A stretch of 64,000 nucleotides of DNA, taken from positions 180,451,052 through 180,515,051 of the forward strand of contig NC_090726.1 of assembly GCF_036898095.1 (NCBI RefSeq), written 5' to 3'. Below the pieces are notes generated by a model that saw only the letters and a program-made list of their open reading frames with translations, made no database searches and had not been told where the DNA came from. Position 1 is the stretch's first letter. Every line of letters begins with the position of its first letter. Shown piece by piece: positions 8,778 through 20,829 of this stretch. The translations under genes were made by a program, and so were the position numbers. The stretch is from Palaemon carinicauda. Its lineage: Eukaryota; Arthropoda; Malacostraca; Decapoda; Palaemonidae.

Positions 8778-10500
8778 TCACTGTTTCATGTGGCAAGATA
8801 ATCTCTGGGATAAACGCATTATCCTCATCCCAATGTAGGTGGTAGGATATTCCTGGACAGGGCATTGATATCGGTACACTACGTTGGTCTTCTTAGAATC
8901 ATCTTGCATGGCAGGGGCAGGGTTGTTTTTCATTATCAGATTTCGTGTTTTTGCAGATTGGTAATAAATTATGAGGTTTATTTTGCTATCCTCTTCCATT
9001 GCAAAAATTATTTTTATTATATTTTTCAGAGGCTTTACGTCTTGTTGGTAGTTCATAGCTAATAAGTTCTTTATAGTATAGATTTTTTTTTGCTGGGACG
9101 TTGGTATTATCAGGGCCTTTATTCTTGTACTATTTTTCAATCTTTCTTAATCTGCCGATTAATGTGATTATTTGTGAAACAGTTACTCACTAGAATTTTA
9201 GTAGTTCTATCGAGTTCCTCGTGGATGCCTCTCCACGAGGAACAGTGAGAAATGGCTCTCCGAAACAAAGCCTTAATGGTGGAAGTTTTGTACTGACTAG
9301 GACACTCACTGTTACAATTTAGACATAGGCCAAGATTCATTGGTTACATATACACAGAGGTATTGATATTGAAGCTAGTATTGTTTGTCTCTACAAGGAC
9401 ATCAAGGAAGGGGAGACGTCTTTGGAGGCTGTGCTCGAGGGTGAACCTAAAGGAGCTGCACTCTTCGAAAATGCGTCAAGATTCTTCTATGCACTCCACA
9501 TTGGCCGTTTTTACAAAATTATCGTCAACGTAGTACACACAGAGCTCTGGTTTGCTGATTTTTTTAAAAACTCATTCGTCGTTTACTCCCATATAAAAAT
9601 TAGTAAAGAAGACGATTAAAGGGGACCCCATAGTGACACCATCCTTCTGAATATATTTGTGGACCTTATGTGTAGTAAAATGGGCTTTCTTGGTGCATAT
9701 TTCTATTAATGCAATGAGAGAGGCCTCAGGGACAATGAGTGGGTGTAGTTGTACCCTATAACTTGGTCCATTATGAAGTCTAGGTACTCGACATCCATGG
9801 AGGTTTTTCCAGGAATTCTGCTAATGATGTCACACCATATTTATTGGTAATATAGGGCGTGAGTAGGTTTTCAGTCTTATTGCAAGCTGGTATGTAGGGT
9901 CAGGGCGCTGGCTGAAAATAGGCCGGAGAGGGTTTCCTTGCTTGTGTGTTTTTACATTTCCGTATAAGTAGCCCAGCCCAAAATCCCCTGAAATAGTTGG
10001 CATGTGGACGGTGTTGTTGGCAGCACTGATGGTTTGTATAATCGGGTTTGCTTCCCTCTTCATATTTTAATTGAGGTTTCTGGACAAGCTTTCAAATTTT
10101 AAGGTATCAGCCAAAATCATATTTAGTTTTTCTTGGTGGTACTCTGTATTTATGACAACGAAGGTGGCAGTTTTATCTAAACGGCGTACAGTGATGCCCT
10201 CTTTCATTCTAAGAGCCTTGGCAGCATCTCTCACCTCCTTCGTGATGATCCTACTCCAGTGTTGGCTATTTTAGTTTATTAAGGAGGTAAGAAATATTGT
10301 CCGGGTAGTTAAGGTGATTTCTTTGTTGGTCATTGTCATCAGGTTGCCCTTCATCAGTCTCTTCAATAATGCTGTGGTATAGATTGTCTTCTTCCTCTCT
10401 CTCAATGTATCCAAGGCCCTATTGTTAAGGGCGTGCTTGGTTAACGGCAATGTTCTGGATTTCAGCCCATTCGCTCTGCAAGCAAGTGGTGCATACAGAT
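8778..10500 (-). pseudogene. PLE reverse transcriptase and GIY-YIG endonuclease, unit A
   Basis: On the minus strand, the N-terminal part around 10,063-9,830 reads GYLYGNVKTHKQGNPLRPI, the PLE-type RT start. The catalytic box is YVDD at 9,521-9,532. NLGLCLN...ECPSQYK, near 9,340-9,260, marks the RT end. The endonuclease follows (VVYRYQCPVQEYPTTYIGMR, frame 8,778-9,140), with the YRY...YIG spacing of GIY-YIG nucleases and a downstream Arg and His. At least three frame breaks separate these pieces. Confidence 0.8.
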
Positions 10501-10501
10501 C

Positions 10502-11284
10502 TTGGCTGAGCCCCTAACAGCAGACGTCTCACAATAATGGAAGCTCTTTTCATTCAACAAGAAAGACCTGACCTCAACACCACACAAGAGGTGAGTCATT
10601 GCCAACGTGCATAATGTCCATCACCAACAATAGTCCAGGCAATTACGATCATAACAGGACTGAGAGAGCTGGAAGCCAAAATATGGATTATCTCCAGACA
10701 GGACCAGATTCCTTAATCCCACCAAGCACCCTGGCTAGCCAGAGGCCGATACTTCCAAGGAATAATCCTCTCCGCCCTCGGGCGGTCCTTGTTTAATAAG
10801 AATGGATTGTCAAAGCAGGACTCCGTATATAAGCCCTTGCAAACACACCTACGGGCTGACCAAGGGAATGGCCAGCGCCAACAGGAACTGTTGGCTTTAA
10901 TCCACAACACAACACCTGCGTTACATTTCACTCTTGATAATGAGCAGAAAAGCATCTCGCTGCTCGAAAACGGTTGAGTTGAAGGATGTGTTGTACAGTA
11001 CTTAATTCCACGTAATTAATATTTATTTTGCTACATAAGTGATCGTTATTTTGTGCACATTGACATTGTGATAGTGTTTCATTCTTTGTACTTATCTGTA
11101 TTTTTGTAGTATGTAGTGATATATTAAAGATGATTTTTGAATGATATGGTCTCCATCACCTTCCTAATGAAAATAAATATCCCTTTCCCATTTACTTGCG
11201 GATTATAGCAATGAAGAGAAAAAGATAAAAAGTACAATAGAAAAAGTTAACGCCATTGACAAAGAAATCACTTTTAATAAAACC
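10502..11284 (+). repeat. Right pLTR of PLE, unit A
   Basis: Inverted partner of 8,026-8,702. It includes a 67-base segment (10,851-10,917) flanked by acacct direct repeats, present here and in unit B but not in the left pLTRs or in unit C. It would be the 5' pLTR relative to the minus-strand coding region. Confidence 0.8.
10925..10985 (+). ncRNA. Hammerhead-ribozyme-like motif (right pLTR, A)
   Basis: In order: TTTCACTC (stem I), TTGATAAT, GAGCAG with CTGCTC (stem II, six pairs), GAAAA, CGGTT, GAGTTGAA (stem I). One base of the usual GAAAC has changed. Stem I pairs with one bulged T. Confidence 0.4.
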
Positions 11285-11340
11285 TGCTTAAAAGAGGGTC
11301 TACTCCCGAAATATCATTATCATTAGCTTTATCATTATCA

Positions 11341-11770
11341 TTATTATTATTACTAGTAAGCTACAACCCTAGTTATAAAACGCAGGATGCTATCAGACAA
11401 GGACTCAAACAGGGAAAAATAGCCCAGTGAGTTAAGGAAATAAACCAATAAATTACAACAGTTGTAATGAACAGTCAATATGAAATATTCTAAGATTGAT
11501 AGCAACATATATATCTTATAAATAGAGATTTATGTCATCCTGTTTACCAAGAATATTCACTGTAGTTATGAATTTCTAAGTTCCACCTTTGCAATTGCCT
11601 GATAAGGAAGATCACTCCACAATTATTCATAGTTGGAATAAAACTTCTAGAATACTGTCATGTAAAGCCTTCTGATGGGGAGGGCATGACTATTAGAATT
11701 AATTGCATACCTAGTATTACACGATAAGGATGGTACTAGGTAAGTCTCTAGTATATGCCATCTTTTCTGG
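11341..11770 (-). mobile_element. 3' tail fragment of a second non-LTR-type repeat, unit A
   Basis: On the minus strand it ends with a phrase containing ctagggttgtagctta and then an AAT-type tail. Inside is ccctgtttgagtcc near gggctattttt. The same family occurs at 36,700-37,140 and 53,197-53,650, and in opposite orientation at 20,830-21,180 and 62,400-62,740. I recall very similar DNA from many palaemonid shrimp sequences as the 3' end of a non-LTR retrotransposon. No coding part is visible here. Confidence 0.5.
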
Positions 11771-12016
11771 GTCCAAGAAAAATAAATAAAGAAGGATTGA
11801 ACAGACTTTTTTCCTGAAAGAAATCATTGGATAATTAATTCACATTCATCATATTTATATATATATTATTATTTACCTTTTATTATTGATCATCGAAATA
11901 TCTACTTTCCAATCCAATTCAATGCTCAGTTCAGAAATTATGAGTGATGAATTCAAGGAAAGGCTCGTTGCAATTCAAAACATGAGTAGGTACTTATTAA
12001 AATCAAAACTACCTCC

Positions 12017-12020
<4 letters not shown>

Positions 12021-12067
<47 letters not shown>
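12021..12067. repeat. (CT)n microsatellite
   Basis: A pure CT run. Counterparts are at 37,383-37,438 and 53,904-53,969. Confidence 0.97.
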
Positions 12068-12070
<3 letters not shown>

Positions 12071-13432
12071 TTATAAGAGGTTGCTCTCATTCCAGTTGAC
12101 CCATGCCACTAGGTTAAAGGATTGTTCTAGTTAACCAAAGACTGAAAGCCCAATGCTCCTTTCTCCACTCGAGAGGCCAATAACGATCCAGCAGGGAATT
12201 CTGAGCTTACTTAATTGTAGTTTTGATTTTATTCCATCAAATTCTTTTCAAAGACTTATTTCTTTTATTCCAGCAGACGATGCTTTGTAGTATATTAGGC
12301 AATATATAATCATTCAAGAAATGTACAGATTTTTATTCCATTATATTTTCCTCTTCCAGAAATTTGTCTTATATTCCAGCAAACGATGTTTTGTAGTCTA
12401 TGAGGCAATATAAAAGAATTTAAAAAAGGTACAGATTTGGGTATTAATATTTATTTTTATTTTTATTACAGCAGTTATAATACCGACCTTTTTGAGGTTG
12501 CATATGTCATTTTGATGTATGTATTATGTAGATGTTGTTACTTATAACAATGAGCATACCAGAATTTGTAAGTAAAGTATTCGAACCTCCTTTTGTCTTT
12601 TGCTTAAGTTGGTTGGTATACCGGTATCGTCACAGGGGCTACATGATATTCTAATATATTATTTTATTTTTGGGATTGAATTCATTGTTGGCAATACTTC
12701 CAGAACATTATTTAGATTTAATTTGCCATTCCAGCTTGATATTTGAATAACTTGGAACTCTACTTACCTTCGTTTCATCAAATATTCATCTACACTATTT
12801 CTTCGTTGAATTCATGCGAATATCCGCCTTCTGTTCAGTCGGGCGTCTGGTTCAAATCTACCACACCCAACCTGGAACACACGACATTATATCTCTCTCA
12901 GGCTCTTTTGATGTCTTTTTTATACGCCATTCTTCCGACACCTTAGGGGTAAAGAGCCAGAAAAGAACATAGAATATATTATGACATAGTGATATCTCCG
13001 AAACACCACCCTCTACACACGGCCCCCACCCCCAGCCCCACATCTCCTGTGAGCCGTTTAACAAAATCCTCCCCTTCAAAACCAAGAAAAATGGTTTAGT
13101 GAACCTGAAACCACAAGCATTGGATTTGGGAATAGAATCTGAGACTCGGAGTCGATACTAGAGATATTTTATTGTTTTCTTCTTGTTTACGTATATAAAC
13201 ATACTTTATTAAAGCCAGTAATAAACAGCTTGTTAAAAGCACAAAGTGAATTGATGAAATAAATCTGATGAAAGCAAAAATGTACGTTAGATTTTATTGT
13301 AGATTTCACAATTCATAACTTATGACCCACCTGTCACTATCTCCATTGTTTTGTGTTAACAGAGCTGGGCTGAGAAAGATGTATGAAGAGTATCGGAGAA
13401 AATCAGTTTCTGAGATTTATCGAAGGTATGAA
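12068..13432. other. Non-genic, unit A
   Basis: AT-rich with short reiterations such as attccagcagacgatg (three degenerate copies near 12,270-12,400). Unit B is clearly the closer relative here and unit C more distant. No coding region is supported. Confidence 0.6.
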
Positions 13433-13433
13433 A

Positions 13434-13475
13434 TGAGAGAGAGAGAAAGAGAAAGAGAAAGAGAAAGAGAAAGAG
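13434..13475. repeat. (GA)n/(GAAA) microsatellite
   Basis: A short interrupted GA tract. In units B (38,789-38,850) and C (55,348-55,418) it is longer and purer. It marks the place where unit A's closest relative changes from B to C. Confidence 0.95.
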
Positions 13476-14999
13476 TCTACGTCATTTGAATCAATTTGTG
13501 ATTGATAGGTAATGAATAAAAGAAAAACTATGCCAAACAAAGACATGAAAGAAAAGTTAAACTCTTAAGAGTTCTTTATGCATAATAAACGAATAAGTAT
13601 GAATATGCAACAAACGCACCCATATCTACCTTATTTGTGATTTAGAATTACTTTACAAACCTGAAACAATTTTATCATATATCAAAATATGCACCAGGAA
13701 GGCCAATACACTTCTTTCGCAAACCTATTGTGGAAGATGTTTTTCTGCTAAGTTATAGAGCACTAAGTATAGAGTATAACTACTGGTGGTACTAATTTAT
13801 AGAGTATAGCTACTGGTGGTACTAATTTATAGAGTATAGCTACAGGTGGTTACGGTTATGTGCACAATTTCTTTTAGGGCGACAATATATTTACCAACAA
13901 GTGAAGGATACTTTGTTCACAATGTTGAAAGGAAACTTGACCCTAAAATCGTCAATATCCTTAAAACTATATTTTTAAAAGATTTGTTCCCTTTGTGAGG
14001 CCACGTTTGCCTCTACTAGTATAACGAATGATTGATTGACGGTGAAATATCTGGAGTGATTAGAATATGGATTAATGTTGAGAGAAATATGGAGAAAACA
14101 TTTTCTGGCTCCAGATGATACTACTAAATCAAACACCATCTGATGATAAAATATCAAATGAATGTTTTGGAGATTTGTCATTATTTAATGGTGTACTTTA
14201 TCTGTTTTACATTTTATCTAATGATCTAATTGTGGAAGAATAGATGATATATACAATAAAACAAATAGGTACAAACCTCTCACACAATTGCAAAAAAAAA
14301 AAATAAAGAATAAACAGAGTACGTTTCAAACTTTGGGTGTTCTGGCGATTTATCCTTATATGATAGTCTATTCTTTGTTTTATGTATGATTAAGAAGCTG
14401 ATTGTGGAAGAAAAATAAAAATTTAAACAAAGAATCATGTAAAATCTCTCAGATGCAATTACATAATATAAAAAAGCATCATAGATATGTATAAACTGAA
14501 TAAATAAGATAAAAAGTTAGGAAACAACTGCCTTGTTAACCTATGATTGTTCCTTTGTGAGTTTTGAACTCAATCTCGTGAGTATCAATGATGCAAAAGA
14601 AATCGCTCTCAATCTTTATGCTTTATATGTTAAAGTTCCCCATTCTTTCCCAAGTCTTATTCTTTTCTGGTCAACATTAACCTTTTCTCTCTCATTTCAG
14701 TTTTTCCTCTCGTTCGGTGCGCCATCTTACATTGCTTTGCAACATGTAGATTCATTACGAGACGCTACCGATGCTCCTTTTTCTAAAGGAGAAAAATATT
14801 CTTCTTGGCACTTCTACACTTTGTTCAAAATGTCTTATTATGCTATATCTTTACCATTCTATTTTATGTGGGGTTTTTTCTTATTAGATTTGAATAGAGA
14901 AATTGTGTCTTTCTGTATTCTGATTTTTTTATTTCTCTTTCTTTAATGTTTACATTACTAGAATTTTACTTACTTTCAAGCTTCTCTTATTATCATTTA

Positions 15000-15002
<3 letters not shown>
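13476..15002. other. Non-genic, unit A
   Basis: Very close to unit C (about 55,420-56,950) and distant from unit B. It includes three 30-base tandem units with ctactggtgg at 13,763-13,852. A frame of 137 codons at 14,533-14,946 was considered but is not preserved: unit C has a 13-base deletion inside it. Confidence 0.6.

Positions 15003-15085
<83 letters not shown>
15003..15085. repeat. (TC)n microsatellite
   Basis: A pure TC run of about 80 bases. Counterparts are at 41,021-41,092 and 56,951-57,006. Confidence 0.97.
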
Positions 15086-15089
<4 letters not shown>

Positions 15090-15897
15090 CCATGACCTGT
15101 TTCTGTTTTTTGCAGCAAGTCCCCTGTGGGGAATTATATCTCTTAACCCCTAATAAAACTGAATATATGCATTTACAAACCTTGCCCAGTAATAACTTTA
15201 GACTCCATCTATCTACAAACCTGTCTATCTTTCTATACCTTCATTCCAAGGTTTCATTTTCTCCTACCATACCTAGTTTCTATTCATATTTCTCTCCCTT
15301 TTATTCTCTCCTCCTCCTCTCCGGGTGTCGATTTTACCTCGTTAACCCCTAAGAAAATTGAAGTTATGAATTACATATCTTAAACTTCCTCTGACTATAT
15401 ACCTCTCTATCTATCTATATCTCCATTCCAAGCTTCTTTTCTCTTCCATCATACCTAGTTTCTATTCATATTTCCCTTCATTTCCTCCTCCCTCCTCCTC
15501 CTACCCTCTCCTCCCCTTCACTCTCTCCTCATCCCCCGCAGTGCCATCTGTTCTAACCCTCGTTACCCACAATCCCCTTCAACACAACCCTTCATCCTTT
15601 CCTCTGGCAACGCTTCTTGAAATTCTCATCCATGCTAAAAGTCTTTGCGAATTTTCACGGGATGTTTATAACAGTGTGGTATTATGGCCCGAGGGATCTC
15701 TCTTCCTTTACCTCTGCCTTCCTTTTTTCTTTTTTTCTTTTTCTTCTCTCAGTCCCGATAGAAACCATGTTCATGTTTTGACACTAGGTCTAAAAATAGA
15801 AGTGTTTTAAAAGGGTATGATGAAACTCTTAATTTTACAGCGTAGAACGTAGGTAAAGGAATTAGCAATAAAGCAAATCAATAGGGAACTCTCCATT
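15086..15897. other. Pyrimidine-rich non-genic stretch, unit A
   Basis: The plus strand is strongly C/T-biased with many CTCCTCCT and TTCTCTCC runs. Homologous to 57,010-57,805. Unit B's homology ends inside it, at about 15,300. Confidence 0.65.
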
Positions 15898-16148
15898 GAC
15901 TTTTTACAAAGTTTTTAAACCATTATAATTTTACTTTTCATTATTTTTTTACGTTTTTCAAACTTTTTAGACTATCTTTTTTTACTCTTTTCAAACTTTT
16001 TAAACCATTATTTTTTACTTTTCAAAATTTTTAAACCATCATTTTTTTTATTTTTTCAAAACTTTTAAACCATTTTTTTTTACTTTTTCAAACTTTTTAA
16101 ACCATTAATTTTTACTTTTTTTTTCTAAATTTTAAACCATTATTTTTC
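15898..16148. repeat. T-rich minisatellite, about 7 units
   Basis: Degenerate units of about 32-36 bases with the phrase caaactttttaaaccat and runs of T. Also present at 57,806-58,048. Confidence 0.8.
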
Positions 16149-17280
16149 TATTTCCAGTACTCGGTGACTCAATTTTTGTGGTTGTTGAAAAATAGGTGTA
16201 AACTGTTTTGTTAAATCTCAGTATATTCTAATACAATTTAACTGATTAGTGATTTTAAAGGATCTAAAAGCAGTAGCTCAGAAAAGAATATCAGTGTGAA
16301 ATTTAATTATTTTTTACAATGTAAGTAAAGAAAATAACAATACACTGTAGTTGTTGTAGTAAAAACAATGCATTAACCTTTTCATTCATTTGCAGAAAAA
16401 AATATCAACGTTTTTCAATAATCAATTGAAACCTAAGATGCTGCCAAAACGTATACCTACTGTTGATGTAAACATTATTATCATAATCATAATCATCATC
16501 ATTATTAACATTATGATGATGGTGGTGGTGGTGCTATTGATATCATTAGTATGAGAAGGATCGCAAATCTATAACAAAAAAAAAATCTATCATACCATCA
16601 AGAACTACAATAGATCATAATACAAACTTTATATTAGACAACTATTTATCAGAATAGAAAATATTTATATTAAAGCTAAAACCATTTGCCTATGACAAAG
16701 AAAATACAATAGTTCTTTTGTATTCTCATTAAGATTAAGGAGATCATTTCATCCTGCTATCTTTGCTGAAATGAACCTTTTCTTGTAGCCGGATGAAAAC
16801 ACCAGAGCAGTAGCCATTTTATTCATGTAAATACAATCCTATTTTGTCCTGATAATCATTAAGAGCAGTGTGTGACGTATACTTTAACCATGCATGCAAT
16901 ATATAGTCTTATATTCTAGTTTTAATTTGCTTTATTAATCAATTTCATAATGAAACTTAACTTACGGCATGTAGGTAGATGTTCTTCAATAGAGTTGAAA
17001 TTAATACTTTCTTTTACAACACTTAAATTACGGTATATTGGTAATAAATTCTTCAATATAGTTGAAATTAACGTTTTCTTTTACAACCAGTGCAATGAAT
17101 AGAAATTTAAACATAAAATATGCAAAAATAATATTAAAAGTTAGTTCCTAGATTAATATCGGCTGCCAACATCTACAGTCCGTCCTGAGCTGACCTACCT
17201 CCTGATAGGTCAAGGAAAAGTAATAAGATTTTATACCTAAAGATTACTGTAGCCAAAGGAGAAACACCTGAGGTCCTTAC
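16149..17280. other. Non-genic, unit A
   Basis: AT-rich sequence homologous to 58,049-59,160. It has a small CAT/GAT/GGT trinucleotide patch at about 16,478-16,535 and two related phrases about 70 bases apart near 16,960-17,090 (acaacacttaaattacgg type). Nothing coding is seen. Confidence 0.55.
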
Positions 17281-17337
17281 CTAACCCAACCCCCACCCCC
17301 AACCTAACCTCCACCCCCAACCTAACCCCCACCTAAC
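17281..17337. repeat. C-rich CCTAACCCCC block
   Basis: Repeats built from CCTAA and CCCCC, including four C5 runs. The minus strand could form a G-quadruplex. Unit C has a shorter version at 59,166-59,212. Confidence 0.8.
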
Positions 17338-17984
17338 CCTTCCGTCCTTCCTATCCGGCACAAATTCTTTTCTGACCTTCTTATTCCTTCGTCCAACTGG
17401 ACTAATCGTTTTATGTGATTGATGTCTGAGGAATTGGGGATTTGCTGGACATGTCAGGGAGTTTTATGGAAGGTAGATTGATTAATAACTAAAAGGTAAG
17501 CCTATGACTATTACTAAGGGTGATTTTCTCGTAATAGCATTAGGACTATTAATGATCTTAGAGTTGTTTTCCGTAGATGTTATAACTCCGGAATTAATTT
17601 TCCAGAAAGACATCAAATTCTTAGTTATAGAGCCGATTTTATCGCTCTGGGCATAGTATTTATTTCATGTGCGTGAGAATTATAATCAACAATTCAGCAG
17701 AAAATACGCATACTAATAAGAAAAATCCTTCCAACCTAACCTTAAACATTAGTCCAGGTTAACATATTCATTACCGTAGGTTTAGAAAGCATAACTAGAG
17801 GGTGCAAGTTTATTTTTTTTCTGTAAAATCTTGTTCTTCAATGTGTAACTAATCATAAAGATAATAGAGCATTCCGTAACGAGATTTACTTGGTAAAAAA
17901 TAAGAAAATAATGACATTTAGTGTATTGCATAAACCAGCAATTAAGATCTAAATAGGATGATAGCAGCATCCTGGTATTATTCC
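17338..17984. other. Non-genic, unit A
   Basis: AT-rich sequence nearly identical to 59,213-59,847. No feature recognised. Confidence 0.5.
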
Positions 17985-19815
17985 ACATTAGGGTCCGTGT
18001 CCTTGTATTATTTCACATTAGGGTACGGGTCCTTGTATTATTCCACATTAAGGTCTGCATCCTGGTATAATTCCACATTAGGGTCCTAAATCCTGGTATT
18101 ATTCCACATAAAGGTCCGAATCCTTGTATCATTCCACATAATAGTCCGAATTCTTGTATTCCATGTTAGGGACCGCATCCTGGTATAATTACACATTAGG
18201 ATCCGGGTCCTGGTAAAATTCTACATTAGGTCCCGGGTCCTGGTATAATTCTACATTGGGGCCCGGGTCCTGGTATAATTCCATATTAGGGTCCAGATTT
18301 GGTATTATTCCATATTAGGGTCCAGTCCCTTTTATTATTTCACATTAGGGTCCAGTTTCTGATATTACTCCATATTAGGGTTCGGTTCCTGGTATTATTC
18401 CACATTAGGGTCTGGTTCAGATCTAGTTCCTGGTATTATTCCTCAATAGGGCCCTGCACCTTGTATTATTTCACATTAGGGCCCTGCACCTTGTATTATT
18501 TCACATTAGGGTCCGGCACCTTGTATTATTCCACATCAGGGTCCGGCACCTTGTATTATTCCACATCAGGGTCCGGCACCTTGTATTATTCCACATTAGA
18601 GTTAGCATCCTGGTATAATTCCACATTAGGATCCAGATCCTGGTATAATTCCACATTAGGGTCCTGGTCCTTGTATTGTTTCACGTTAGGGCCCGCATCC
18701 TGGTATAATTCCACATTAGGAGTCATCTTCTGGTATTATTCCACAGTATAATCCAGCTCCATGTATTCCATATTAGGACTGCATCCTAGTAAAATTCCAG
18801 ATTAGGGTACGGTTCTTGGTATAATTCCACATTAGGGTCCAGTTCCTGATATTATTCTGCATTAGGGTCCGGGTCCTTGTATTATTCCACATTAGGGTCC
18901 AGATTTTGTATTATTCCACATTAGGGTCTGGTTCCTGGTATCATTCCACATTAGGGTCTAGCTCCTGGAAATATTCCACAATCAGGTCCGGTTCCTAGTA
19001 TTATTCCACATTAGGGTCTGGCTCCTGGTATAATTCCACATTAGGGTGCTGGTCCTTTTATTATTCCATGTTAGGGCCCGCATCCCGGTATACTGTTATT
19101 CCACATTAGTGTCCGTGTTCGAGTATTAGTCCACATTATGGTCTGATCCTTGTATTCCATATTAGGGTTCGGGTCCTTTTAATAATTCCACCTTATGGTC
19201 CGGGTCCTTTTAATAATTCCACCTTAGGGTCCGGGTTTTTGTATAATTCCACCTTAGGGTCCGGGTCCTTGTATAATTCCACCTTAGGGTCCGGGTCCTT
19301 GTATAATTCCACATTAGGGTCCGGGTCCTTGTATAATTCCACATTAGGGTTCGGGTCCTTGTATAATTCCACATTAGGGTCCGGGGCCTTGCATAATTCC
19401 ACACCAGGGTCCGGGGCCTTGTATAATTCCATATTAGGGCACAAATCCTTGTAATTCTCCACATTAGGGACCGGATCCTTGTATAATTGCACATTAAGGT
19501 CCTCATCCCAGTATAATTGCACATTAAGGTCCTCATCCCAGTATAATTCCCCATTAGGGTCCACATCCTAGTATAATTCCATATTGGGTCCATCCCCTGG
19601 TATTAATCCACATTATGGTCCGTTTCCATGTATTCCATAATAGGGGCCCCATCTTGGAATGATTCCAACTTATGGTCCGGGCCCTTGTACTATTCCACAT
19701 TAGGGTCCGGGTCATTGTACTATTCCAGATTAAAGTCGGGTCATTGTACTATTCCACATTAGGGTCCGGACCCTGGTATTATTCCGCATTAGGGCTCGGG
19801 TCTTGGTATTATTCC
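17985..19815. repeat. 30-bp minisatellite, about 60 units
   Basis: Units of 30 bases, typically ccgggtccttgtataattcc followed by acattagggt. The period is a multiple of three, so three of the six frames stay open over long stretches: plus strand NSTLGSGSLY, minus strand PNVELYKDPD and MWNYTRTRTL decapeptides. None has a supporting start, exon signal or flanking coding sequence, so no protein is claimed. Unit C has about 50 units at 59,848-61,380. Unit B has none. Confidence 0.95.
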
Positions 19816-20829
19816 GTAACTTCCAATCCAGAATGGGAAATAGTAAATTGTAGAAAAGTTCGATATGGTGGAGGTCTGCACTTTTTGTTTATTCATTTTT
19901 TTTTTTTTTTTTTTTTTTTTGCTTAAGTTTAAAATCAACGATGAAACTATGGATGAAAATTATTAAGATTCAAAGGTCACTCGTGAGAGGTTCTGTCCTC
20001 TGGCCATATGTATGACCTGGGAAGACCAATCCATGGCTTTGATGACTAAGCAAGTAGACCAATAGGTCGATCTCTTGTATTCCACAAATTTAATGAATCA
20101 CCAATCAAGGTATATGTAATAGTAAATCCTCTAGAGTAAGTTGCCCATTTAAGATCTTTCAACTCCTTTGCAACACATCAACCAAACAATGTGTTTACCA
20201 ATATTGCTTGTCAGAGCCCTGGTATTGTAAGTAAGAGGTGGAGGATTTGGGGCCTCAAAGAGAGGTGGCCCTCCAAACCAAGGTTAGAAAATAATAGTAT
20301 GTATGTATATATTTATTATTACCACCAAGACACAAGGGTGAGGGGGAGGGGTGGCCTCCTTACTAACTTAGCATCCTCCCCCCACCGAGGCATAAAGATT
20401 TCTGGTTACGCCCGTCATAGAGCCCCAAGAAATTGAAAGTCTAAAGATATTATTAATGATATTACACCGGTTGTCAACTAACACATCTTGTTACTGAATT
20501 TTGGAGTGATCAACTTGTATCTTCATTGCACTGATACATTTATGGAACTTTACTTGGGATATTAAAGACTAAAGAATAAAGAAATTTCGTTCGTAAATTC
20601 AAGTTATGAAAATATAAGGTATTGTCATGAAATGGCAAAGGAACTTTTGAAATTTTCAAATTTGTGAAAAGGAAAGTCTTATAACAAATATGGCCAAATT
20701 TCTTTCTTATGATACAAACTAAAACATATTTTAGGATTGCGATAGATCTTTATTTATGAATTTATTAGAAATATGGTTTGTAATTTCTTAATTGAATAGA
20801 CAAAGACTATATAACTTGTGATGGCCTAT
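19816..20829. other. Non-genic, unit A
   Basis: Closely matches 61,381-62,399. A poly-T run lies at about 19,898-19,920. A G-rich patch with agggggaggggtgg is near 20,340. An 81-codon frame (20,191-20,436) is similar in both units, but so is all the surrounding DNA, so I do not call a gene. Confidence 0.5.

Larger units (their letters stand above)
8026..11284 (-). mobile_element. Penelope-like element with inverted pLTRs, unit A
   Basis: Coding remnants on the minus strand show reverse transcriptase followed by a GIY-YIG endonuclease, the combination that defines Penelope-like elements. Flanking sequences at 8,026-8,702 and 10,502-11,284 are inverted copies of each other. Both direct and inverted pLTR arrangements are known for this class. 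Compared with unit B, about 300 bases of the N-terminal coding part are missing near 10,267. Stops and frameshifts occur throughout, so the copy is dead. Confidence 0.82.

Noticed and set aside
14533..14946. A 137-codon frame with a plausible hydrophobic protein
   Set aside because: The homologous stretch in unit C has a 13-base deletion that shifts the frame, and unit B has many changes without codon-position bias.
18299..18751. A 150-codon frame with decapeptide repeats, and minus-strand frames at 19,193-19,593 and 60,813-61,142
   Set aside because: These come from a 30-bp tandem repeat whose length is divisible by three. Three of six frames are open at once and no flanking coding sequence exists.
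20191..20436. An 81-codon frame nearly identical in units A and C (61,764-62,009)
   Set aside because: All the DNA around it is equally similar, so identity reflects recent duplication and not selection. No recognisable motif.
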